Assembly: GCA_947246015.1 (NCBI GenBank)
Contig: CAMXQE010000017.1
Coordinates: forward strand, 1-64,000
DNA length: 64,000 nucleotides
Reading direction: 5' to 3'
Source: an uncultured Lachnospiraceae bacterium
GTDB lineage: Bacteria; Bacillota; Clostridia; Lachnospirales; Lachnospiraceae
Below, piece after piece: positions 8,370 to 15,804 of the stretch. Made by a program: the position numbers and the translations under genes. The notes below the pieces were generated by a model that saw nothing but the letters and a program-made list of their open reading frames with translations, made no database searches and was not told where the DNA came from. The number at the start of each line of letters is the position of its first letter. The stretch's first letter is position 1.

Positions 8370-9557
8370 TCAGGGATTACATTTCTTGCATGGTGCGTAT
8401 CCCTGCGCTATGATTTCATCCCTGCTCTGTGTAGAATCGCTCCTGTTGGCTGTCGGAAGCGAACCGCAGGTCGGTTTATGGAATTTTTTCGTCTTTACAT
8501 TCAATACATAAGTAAGCCCCTGTGTATCCGGCGTTACAGGAGACTGCTCCTCTTCTATTGCCGGAGCGCTGTCCTGTGCCTTCTGTGTCTCCTCCGTCTG
8601 CGTTTTACCGCCGGAAACCTTTGTTGCAGCCTCCTGTCGTGCAGAAGCAGCGCCTCCGCCGGACCCGACAGGCTCTCCGGCTTTCCATGTATCCGACGGA
8701 GCCGCATTCCATACAATTTCCTTTCCATCTGACACAGCCACCAGCGAGCCCTGTTCATCGGTACGGAACACCTTTATTCCAGCGCTTCTCAAGGTGTTTA
8801 ATGTAGCTGCATGCGGATGTCCGTATTCATTGTTTTCCTCACAGCTTATTACCGCATATTCCGGACTGACCGCATCGATAAATGCCTCTGACGAGGACGT
8901 TTTACTGCCATGATGTCCGACTTTAAGCACATCAGCGGATATATCAATTCTGTTACGCAGGATATCCTCTTCCGCTTCTTCTTCCGCATCACCGGTAAAG
9001 ACAAATTTCTTATCGCCGTGCTTAAGGACAATGCCCACGGAATAATTATTCGTTTCGTCTCCGTAATCTTCTTTGTTTGGGGCAATAATCGTAAATTCCG
9101 CATCCCCAAGCTGATACACAGTTCCGACTACAGGCTCAGTCATGTCATACCGCTTATAATCCAGCGCCTGTATGACATCCCGGTAAGACTTGGTATCCTT
9201 TGCATAATCCGGCATAATAATCGTATCTATATCATACTTATTGATAATTACATCCGCGCCGCCGCAATGATCCGAATCCGGGTGTGTAACAATAAAATAA
9301 TCCAGTGATTTCACTCCCTGTTTGCCGATATAGTTCTGCACCAAAGTACCTTTATCATTTTCTCCTGCATCTATCAGCATAGAGGCGCCGCCGCACTTAA
9401 TAAGCGTAGCATCCCCCTGCCCCACATCAATATAATGCACTTCCAGACTATCCATTGTTTCCTCCGCACCGGACTGAGGCTTTGCTTCCGCCAGCACGCC
9501 TCCGCATAAGGACAATGTAATCAAAAATGCCGAAAACCATGTTAGAAATTTTTTCAT
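8370..9557 (-). CDS. Secreted ComEC-like metallo-beta-lactamase-fold hydrolase
   Basis: The 395-residue product has an N-terminal signal sequence (about residues 1-25) and then a metallo-beta-lactamase fold of the ComEC/Rec2 C-terminal type: HYIDVGQGDATLI, THPDSDHCGG (metal ligands), FTGDAEEEAEEDIL and VGHHGSKTSSSEAF. This fold in ComEC degrades one strand of incoming DNA, but free-standing secreted versions have no settled substrate. A low-complexity linker (about 295-345) joins it to a C-terminal mini-domain with HKPTCGSL and YAPCKKCNP, a possible metal-binding knuckle. The start at 9557 has GGGAGGG upstream. A family B repeat lies about 50 bases upstream of the start. Confidence 0.88.
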   Translation of the reverse strand: MKKFLTWFSAFLITLSLCGGVLAEAKPQSGAEETMDSLEVHYIDVGQGDATLIKCGGASMLIDAGENDKGTLVQNYIGKQGVKSLDYFIVTHPDSDHCGGADVIINKYDIDTIIMPDYAKDTKSYRDVIQALDYKRYDMTEPVVGTVYQLGDAEFTIIAPNKEDYGDETNNYSVGIVLKHGDKKFVFTGDAEEEAEEDILRNRIDISADVLKVGHHGSKTSSSEAFIDAVSPEYAVISCEENNEYGHPHAATLNTLRSAGIKVFRTDEQGSLVAVSDGKEIVWNAAPSDTWKAGEPVGSGGGAASARQEAATKVSGGKTQTEETQKAQDSAPAIEEEQSPVTPDTQGLTYVLNVKTKKFHKPTCGSLPTANRSDSTQSRDEIIAQGYAPCKKCNP

Positions 9558-9605
9558 CACAATCCCTCCCAATATCAATGTCTGATTACCTTTTGATTTT
9601 AAAAT

Positions 9606-9690
9606 CGAGCAGGGAAGATTTTCTTCCTACTCTCCGCGCGGGGTGCGCACTGCATAGCAGCTCATTTCCTTACGCACTCCTGTGCACACA
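9606..9690 (-). repeat. Intergenic repeat, family B
   Basis: Read on the minus strand: GTGCACAGGAGTGCGTAAGG, GAGCTGC, then CGCGCGG and GGAAG...CCCTGCTC. The same blocks occur at 21545-21632 and 55173-55262. It lies between the tRNA-Thr terminator and the start of the secreted hydrolase gene. Confidence 0.7.
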
Positions 9691-9713
9691 AAAAAATCCT
9701 TGAAAATCAAGGA
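9688..9713 (-). terminator. Terminator of tRNA-Thr
   Basis: On the minus strand a 7-base-pair stem TCCTTGA/TCAAGGA with a 3-base loop is followed by a run of T, directly after the tRNA 3' end. Confidence 0.8.
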
Positions 9714-9721
9714 CTTTTTAC

Positions 9722-9794
9722 AGCTGCTGACGGGAATCGGACCCGTGACCTCCGCACTACCAATGCGACGCTCTACCGACTGAGCCACAGCAGC
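9722..9794 (-). tRNA. tRNA-Thr (anticodon GGT)
   Basis: The 73-base minus-strand sequence folds as a complete cloverleaf. The acceptor GCTGCTG pairs with CAGCAGC, the D stem is GCTC/GAGC, the anticodon loop is TTGGTAG giving GGT, and the T arm is ACGGG/CCCGT. The discriminator is T and CCA is not encoded, so it must be added by nucleotidyltransferase. Confidence 0.95.
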
Positions 9795-9816
9795 TTAGTG
9801 TCAACCACCGAATGAT

Positions 9817-9845
9817 ATTGTACCAAACCAAACTCCGTTTGTCAA
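9817..9845 (-). promoter_or_regulatory. Promoter of tRNA-Thr
   Basis: On the minus strand: perfect TTGACA, 17-base spacer, TACAAT, 23 bases before the tRNA 5' end. Confidence 0.8.
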
Positions 9846-9892
9846 CGCATAACTCTTCATTTTCCTTATTTATTTTTACCCATTCCCGTCAT

Positions 9893-10516
9893 TTACATAT
9901 TTTTTGCATCCGTCCGCCCCAGTTCACGCAGCATTCCCTCGCACAAAAGCCGGTGCATCTGCTGTCTGTCAAAGCCTGCCGCATCCTCTTCCATTGTCAT
10001 ATAAAACGCATACATCAGTATCTTTGACATAACCGCTATCCGCATATAAGGAAGCGGCAGCTGTCCGTCAATATCCCCCCGCCGTATTCCAATCTGCAGA
10101 ACCTGCTCCGTTAACTTCTGCGGTATACATATTTCGGAATTATTTTTTATTTTATCATGCAGCAGCTTACTAATAGGCCCATTGTCTGTCAACAGCTGTA
10201 TAAACTGAATCAGGCAGTCCCTTTTTGATATCTCCCTGTCCATGCACATAAGAATATAATGTATGCTTTCGGAAAAATCTTCCATCCCGCTGATATCAGA
10301 CATCATCTGGCCACAAATCTGATCCATATGGTACAGCAGCGCACTGCTTATGAGTTCTTCCTTATTGCTGAAATATTCATAAGCAGTCCCTTTGCCAATC
10401 CCTGCACGGCCGGTTATATCGGAAACCTTCACATTGCGTACATCCACATTTTCCTCAATCAATTCCAGCACTGCCCCATACAGTGCTTTTACCTTCGGTG
10501 ACAGATTTTCTTTCAT
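9893..10516 (-). CDS. TetR/AcrR family transcriptional regulator
   Basis: The 207-residue product has the TetR-type helix-turn-helix near residues 28-60 (KVSDITGRAGIGKGTAYEYF). The C-terminal part is ligand-binding in this family and is too variable to name an inducer. It lies 18 bases after the RND permease stop and so is almost certainly the second gene of that operon. A TetR-type imperfect palindrome overlaps the predicted start of the operon (15069-15091), which suggests it represses its own transcription together with the pump. Confidence 0.9.
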   Translation of the reverse strand: MKENLSPKVKALYGAVLELIEENVDVRNVKVSDITGRAGIGKGTAYEYFSNKEELISSALLYHMDQICGQMMSDISGMEDFSESIHYILMCMDREISKRDCLIQFIQLLTDNGPISKLLHDKIKNNSEICIPQKLTEQVLQIGIRRGDIDGQLPLPYMRIAVMSKILMYAFYMTMEEDAAGFDRQQMHRLLCEGMLRELGRTDAKNM

Positions 10517-10534
10517 GCTCTCCTCTCCCTCTGT

Positions 10535-13500
10535 TTACAATGCTTCCTCTTCCTTCTTTTCCCGTCTGAAAATATCATAAATACACGGTACGACAATAAG
10601 GGTCAGAAGCGTTCCGTAAATCAGGCCGCCAATGGTCACGATTGCCATGGGTCTTGAAAGTTCCGCCCCCATATCATGACCAAAAGCCATGGTAGAAAGC
10701 GCCAAAATGGTGGTCATCGCCGTCATGAGCACCGGACGAAGCCTCGTTCTGCCAGCTTCCACGATGGCCTCTTTCTTCTCCATTCCGCCTTCGCGCAGCT
10801 GATTGATATAATCTACCAAAACAATACCGTTATTTACGATGACACCAGCCAGCATGACGAATCCGATTACCGATATGACGCTGACCTCACTGCCGCTTAT
10901 GTATAATCCCAGGAATCCCCCGGTAAACGCCAATGGAATGGTAAACATAATGATAAACGGGGACAGCAGAGACTGAAACTGCGCCACCATAATCAGATAC
11001 ATGAATATAATCGCCAGTATGAGCATCAGAATCAACTGCTCCATCGCTTCCATAATCGTCTCATTTTCACCGCTCATTACCAGCGTATACCCTTCCGGCA
11101 TTTCGTAACGGTCTAATTTTTTCTGCAAATCCTGCGACACCAGACCTACATTATAACCCTCTGCAATGGAAGCGGTCACACCGATATAACGGTTCTGCTC
11201 CGCACGGTTTACCGAAGTCGGCGATACCTTTGTCTCAAACCGGGCAATATCCGATAACGGCACTTTTTCCTTCGTTCCATCCTGTTTCGTCACATCTATC
11301 TTTATCTGCTTTATCGTTTCCCTTGTCAAAGCTATATCATTTGCACTTTTTACATATACGTCATATTCCTTAATTTCCGTCTCAAACGTGGTTGCACTGG
11401 TGGAATCTGCCAATTTCGCCGCAATCTGCTGGAATACCTGCGCTACGGTCAATCCATGCTCAATCGCCTTATCCCTGTCAATAATGACACGCAGTTCCTC
11501 CGCAGAATCCTCCATCCCGTCCGAAACCTCTTCGGTTCCTTCCGTTGCTTCTACGATAGCCGCCACTTCTGCTGCAATTTCCTGTAACGTGTCAATCTCA
11601 CGCCCCCGCACCTGAATAGAAATTCCGCTGCCGCCCAATGCGCTCATATCCATGGATGAAGTATTGATGACCAGTTCCACATCCTCCATATCCGACATCA
11701 TCTCTTCAATCTGCTTCGCCAGTTCATCCCCTGTCAATTCCTTATCTTCCTTAAGGGTAATATATATATCCGCTGCATTCGTGGCACTGTCTCCTCCGCC
11801 GGTCAGAAGCATCAGACTGGAAGTGCTTGCCATGGCCCCTACATCTACCACATCCTCTATGGTACGGATTCTTCTGATAATCTCATCTGTCGTCTCTCCC
11901 GTCTCTTCTAAAGGCGTCCCGTCCGGCATGGTTACACTGACGGTTATCTGCGTGCTCTCCATCTCCGGCATAAAAGCAGTTCCTCTCGATATCGCAAGCG
12001 CCGCACTGGCGATGACAAGTAAGAGTACCAGCAGCAGCACCGCCGGCTTCCACTTCAGGGAAAGGCGCAGTATCTTTTCATAGCCGGCAATCAATGCTTC
12101 AAAGAACCGGCTGTCCTTCGTCTCCTCTTTTGTCTTGCGCAGCATCTTCGAAGCCATCGCCGGAACAACCGTCAGCGCCACGACCAGACTCGCCACCAGC
12201 GAATAGCCGAAGGTCAGCCCCATATCCACAAACAACTGTCTGGTAATACCTTCCGTAAATACAATCGGAAGAAATACGCATACGGTAGTGAGGGTAGAGG
12301 CCATAATCGCCCCGGCCACTTCTTTTGCTCCTTCGATGGCCGCCTCCCGCATTCCCTTTCCCTCATTGCGCATACGGTATATATTCTCAATGACCACGAT
12401 GGAATTATCCACCAGCATACCTACGCCCAGCGACAGGCCCGACAGGGAAATGATATTCAGCGTCACGCCGCTGAAATACATGCAGGCAATTGCCGTCACC
12501 AGACTGATAGGAATTGAAAATGCAATGATAAGGGTCGGTCTTAAATCTTTTAAAAACAGAATCAATACCAAAATGGCAAGCAATGCTCCAAACAACAGAC
12601 TGCTTACAATGGAATCCATGACCATATCGATATAGATTCCCTGGTCCATCAGTATAATCATGGACAGTTCTTCATTTTCTTCCGACATTTCCTCAAACTT
12701 ATCTTTTAACTTGTCGGACACATCCCCGGTAGAGTATCCGGTCTGCTTCTGCAGGGTAATCAATACGCCCGGACTGCCGTTGATATTCGTATAGATATCC
12801 GCAGAATTATCCGTCATGAATACATCCGCCACGTCGGATAAGGTAATCACATCCACGCCATCCATATCAGGATTCAGAATCGGCATGGCTGCCAGTTCTT
12901 CTACCGTATCCGGTTTATCGCCCACGCGCACCAGATAACTGATTCCTTCCTCCGTCACGTATCCTCCGGGCATGGTAAAATTCTGTGCCGCAAGCAGACC
13001 TTTCACCGTATCTACGGTAAGGATATCCGTCATATCCGCCTGCATATAGGCGTCTTCCCTCGCTTCCGCCAGTTTTTCCGCACCTTCGTCTAACTGCTCC
13101 TCTCCCTCTTTCAGCTGCTCCAGTGCATCCTCCAGCTGTTTAACCGCATCCTCAATCTGCTCCTGCCCCGATTCCAGCTGTTTCTCTCCCGATTCCATCT
13201 GCTGTTCGGCAAAAGTCATCTGCAGTTCTCCTAAATCAATCTTTGTCTGGGCATTCGCCAATTCCGTGGCTGCCTGAAGATTTCCCTTGTAAAGCTGTGT
13301 CAGCCCGTCGTCCAGCAGTTTCTGGCCTTCGTTAATCTCGTTTAGTTTTCCCCTCATTTCCTGCAATACAGCATTTAGATTCAAATCTGATATATCGATT
13401 CCACTCTGCTGCAGTATATTTTGAACTTCATCCCTGATTCGCAGAACCAGTTCCCTCTGCACTGTCAGTTCACTCTTCTGCGCTGCCAGACTATTTTTCG

Positions 13501-15007
13501 TATTATCCAAACCGGCTTTTTCGTTTTCCAAACTATCCTTCTCGCTTTGTAAACCGGCTTTCTCACTTTCCAAACCGGCTTTTTCCATTTCCAGCCCGTT
13601 CTCTTCCTCTTCTGTCAGCCTGCCTGACGGCATCTCACTCCTGTATTCCGGCAAAGTGAAGCCGATTTCCACTGCCGTGTCCACTTCATGGGAATCCTCA
13701 TCCGGCGTTTCCTGTATGTATTCCGCAGCCACATCTGCACCACCCAATGCGGTATCTGCCTCGTCCGCTGCCGCATCCTCACTGCCCGGTGCGGCATCTG
13801 CTCCGTCCGCTGCCGCATCCTCACTGCCTGGTGCAGCATCTGCTCCGTCCGCTGCCGACGTGTTATTTAGAGCAGAATCGATGGCCGTTATTCTTGCATT
13901 TATTTCCTCTATTCTCGCATCTATCTGTGCTATCTGGACATCTATTTGTGCTATCCGCTCTTCTGTCAAAGTGGTCTCGGCATCTATCCCCGCTATCTGC
14001 CCGTCTATTTCTGCAATCTTCTCATCCAAAGTCCCCGAATAGCTTCCTATAGAATCATCCAGCTGTTTCTGCAGTTCTTCCAATATAGGAATCAGCATAG
14101 TAAGAGTCGTCTTGGCCGCTTCCAAATCTGCCTTCGCCGTCAGAAGCTTCGTCTCCGTCTCAGCTAACTGCTGAGTAACTTCCTCCTTCTTCTGCGTCAG
14201 TTCCTTTTTACCATCTTCCAGCTTGCTTTTATTTTCTTCCAGTTCCGCCTTGCCGTCTTCCAGTTCCTTCTTCGAATCATTCAATTCCTTCTGGGCATCC
14301 GCCAGTTCCGCCTTACCGTCGGCAATTTCCTTCTTACCGTCCTCCAGCTCCTTCCTGCTGTCTTCCAGCTGCTGTTCCTGCTCCTCCAGCTCACTGTCTA
14401 TATACCCAAACACCTGCTTATTAATCTTATCTATCTTGTCCTGACGGATGATGACATTGACGCTCTCCTCCAAAAGCCCCGTCGCACTGGCGCTGGCTAC
14501 ACCCTCTATGCTTTCCAGTTCCGGAACAATGGTCTTTTTCGCCAGCTCACTGACCTCCGCATCCGTCGCTCCTTCCATCCCCACTGCCGCCACCATAACC
14601 GGCATCATATCAGGATTCAGCTTCATAATTATCGGATTTCCTACCGAATCATCCCAATAGCTCTTCACCTGGTCCAGATTTTCCCGGATTTCAAGGGAAA
14701 CCGCATTCATATCCGCACTCTGTGCAAACTCCATGATAACCATGGAATAGTTCTCGCTGGAAACCGAACTGATGCTTTCGATATTGCTCACCGTTGCCAT
14801 GGAAGATTCCACCGGTTTCGTAACCACCATTTCCACTGTTTCCGGACTGGCGCCTACGTATGTAGTCATTACAATTACATAAGGCAGATTGATATTGGGC
14901 AGTAAATCGGTTGTCATCTTCGTCAGTGACACAATCCCAAGCACAACCGCCATAATCACCCCTACCAATACCGTATAAGGTTTCTTCACACTAAACTTTG
15001 AAATCAT
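10535..15007 (-). CDS. RND efflux permease with large coiled-coil insertion
   Basis: The 1490-residue product is an RND (HAE-type) permease. TM1 lies near residues 10-30 (KPYTVLVGVIMAVVLG). The TM2-TM4 block has GLSLGVGMLVDNSIVVIENI, where AcrB has two adjacent Asp and this has Asp-Asn. The second half has VMLAGVIVNNGIVLVDYI. Usual length is about 1020-1060. The excess is an insertion from about residue 203 to 652 in the first extracytoplasmic loop: heptads such as ELEDGKKEIADGK, a central acidic minisatellite segment, more heptads and then return to the pore domain. In a cell without an outer membrane a long coiled-coil hairpin could span the wall or replace an adaptor; that is inference. 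No adaptor or outer-membrane gene is adjacent. A TetR gene follows. Confidence 0.9.
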   Translation of the reverse strand: MISKFSVKKPYTVLVGVIMAVVLGIVSLTKMTTDLLPNINLPYVIVMTTYVGASPETVEMVVTKPVESSMATVSNIESISSVSSENYSMVIMEFAQSADMNAVSLEIRENLDQVKSYWDDSVGNPIIMKLNPDMMPVMVAAVGMEGATDAEVSELAKKTIVPELESIEGVASASATGLLEESVNVIIRQDKIDKINKQVFGYIDSELEEQEQQLEDSRKELEDGKKEIADGKAELADAQKELNDSKKELEDGKAELEENKSKLEDGKKELTQKKEEVTQQLAETETKLLTAKADLEAAKTTLTMLIPILEELQKQLDDSIGSYSGTLDEKIAEIDGQIAGIDAETTLTEERIAQIDVQIAQIDARIEEINARITAIDSALNNTSAADGADAAPGSEDAAADGADAAPGSEDAAADEADTALGGADVAAEYIQETPDEDSHEVDTAVEIGFTLPEYRSEMPSGRLTEEEENGLEMEKAGLESEKAGLQSEKDSLENEKAGLDNTKNSLAAQKSELTVQRELVLRIRDEVQNILQQSGIDISDLNLNAVLQEMRGKLNEINEGQKLLDDGLTQLYKGNLQAATELANAQTKIDLGELQMTFAEQQMESGEKQLESGQEQIEDAVKQLEDALEQLKEGEEQLDEGAEKLAEAREDAYMQADMTDILTVDTVKGLLAAQNFTMPGGYVTEEGISYLVRVGDKPDTVEELAAMPILNPDMDGVDVITLSDVADVFMTDNSADIYTNINGSPGVLITLQKQTGYSTGDVSDKLKDKFEEMSEENEELSMIILMDQGIYIDMVMDSIVSSLLFGALLAILVLILFLKDLRPTLIIAFSIPISLVTAIACMYFSGVTLNIISLSGLSLGVGMLVDNSIVVIENIYRMRNEGKGMREAAIEGAKEVAGAIMASTLTTVCVFLPIVFTEGITRQLFVDMGLTFGYSLVASLVVALTVVPAMASKMLRKTKEETKDSRFFEALIAGYEKILRLSLKWKPAVLLLVLLLVIASAALAISRGTAFMPEMESTQITVSVTMPDGTPLEETGETTDEIIRRIRTIEDVVDVGAMASTSSLMLLTGGGDSATNAADIYITLKEDKELTGDELAKQIEEMMSDMEDVELVINTSSMDMSALGGSGISIQVRGREIDTLQEIAAEVAAIVEATEGTEEVSDGMEDSAEELRVIIDRDKAIEHGLTVAQVFQQIAAKLADSTSATTFETEIKEYDVYVKSANDIALTRETIKQIKIDVTKQDGTKEKVPLSDIARFETKVSPTSVNRAEQNRYIGVTASIAEGYNVGLVSQDLQKKLDRYEMPEGYTLVMSGENETIMEAMEQLILMLILAIIFMYLIMVAQFQSLLSPFIIMFTIPLAFTGGFLGLYISGSEVSVISVIGFVMLAGVIVNNGIVLVDYINQLREGGMEKKEAIVEAGRTRLRPVLMTAMTTILALSTMAFGHDMGAELSRPMAIVTIGGLIYGTLLTLIVVPCIYDIFRREKKEEEAL
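13755..13860 (-). repeat. In-frame 42-base tandem repeat inside the RND gene
   Basis: Two near-identical copies and a third degenerate copy encode GADAAPGSEDAAAD-type units in the centre of the coiled-coil insertion. The unit is a multiple of three, so copy-number changes would stay in frame. Confidence 0.75.
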
Positions 15008-15068
15008 CGCTCCAACCTAACCTTTCTTTCAGACATTAACACTATCTCAAATTAACCTCAAATTCCGT

Positions 15069-15091
15069 CCGACCAGTCAGTCAGTTCCGAG
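15069..15091 (-). promoter_or_regulatory. Candidate TetR operator
   Basis: An imperfect 23-base inverted repeat with outer TCCGA/TCGGA arms and a core of GACTGACTGGTC type, like operators of TetR/AcrR repressors. It lies just downstream of the -10 box at 15096-15101, where bound repressor would block initiation. Confidence 0.5.
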
Positions 15092-15095
15092 CTTT

Positions 15096-15123
15096 ATTAT
15101 ATCACGCTTCAAAAACAAGTCAA
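15096..15123 (-). promoter_or_regulatory. Promoter of the RND-tetR operon
   Basis: On the minus strand: TTGACT, 16-base spacer, TATAAT with a TGA extension. The -35 box overlaps the sigH stop codon, so the two units abut. Confidence 0.75.
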
Positions 15124-15749
15124 GAGCCAATTACTTTCCTTAACTTTCCCTTAATCCTCTGAAGGGCATTATCGGTCGATTTCTCATCCCTTCCCAATAC
15201 CTTTGCTATCTGCACATAGCTCATTCCCGTAATATACAAATCCAATACCTGTTTTTCAAAACTGCTCAGTTCCCGTTCAATTATTTTTTCCAGCCGCTCT
15301 ACATTTTCCCGGTCTATCAGCAGTTCCTCCGGACTCAGCTCCGCTTTGGAAACCAGTATGTTCTGTAACTGCGCTTCCTCATTATCCTGCTCTCCATCCC
15401 CCGTCCCATGCACATGGCTGTACAAAGAAATATAAGTATTTAACGGGGCATGTTTCTGGCGGCCGGATGCCTGTACTGCCGTATACATCTGTCTGGAAAT
15501 ACATAAGTCGGCAAAGGTGAAAAAACTTGCATCACGTCCGATGTCGTAATCACGGATTGCCTTAAACAGCCCGATCATTCCCTCCTGAATCAGGTCATCG
15601 TTGTCTGCACCGAGAATATACATGGATTTTGCCTTGTTCTTTACCAGATTTTTATACTTATCCATAATGTAATCCGTAATCTGCTCTTCTCCGTCACGCA
15701 GACGCACAATCAGTTCCTCATCACTGTACTGCCCGTATAAATCCTTCAT
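15120..15749 (-). CDS. sigH: RNA polymerase sigma factor SigH (Spo0H)
   Basis: This is a sigma-70 family factor of the SigH group, which in Bacilli and Clostridia directs transition-phase and early sporulation genes. Region 2 is clear (ADNDDLIQEGMIGLFKAIRDYD) and region 4.2 has YVQIAKVLGRDEKSTDNALQRIKGKLR. I place the start at 15749, preceded by GGAGGGG, giving 209 residues as usual for SigH; the frame is open 38 codons further but that extension overlaps the end of the upstream gene. The order cysE-cysS-mrnC-rlmB-x-sigH is conserved with Bacillus subtilis, where x is yacP/rae1, which supports the assignment. Confidence 0.93.
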   Translation of the reverse strand: MKDLYGQYSDEELIVRLRDGEEQITDYIMDKYKNLVKNKAKSMYILGADNDDLIQEGMIGLFKAIRDYDIGRDASFFTFADLCISRQMYTAVQASGRQKHAPLNTYISLYSHVHGTGDGEQDNEEAQLQNILVSKAELSPEELLIDRENVERLEKIIERELSSFEKQVLDLYITGMSYVQIAKVLGRDEKSTDNALQRIKGKLRKVIGS

Positions 15750-15804
15750 TTTCCCCTCCGTTCTCCTGTATCCGGCATTCTCCATCCGGCCGCTGCCATC
15801 CTCA

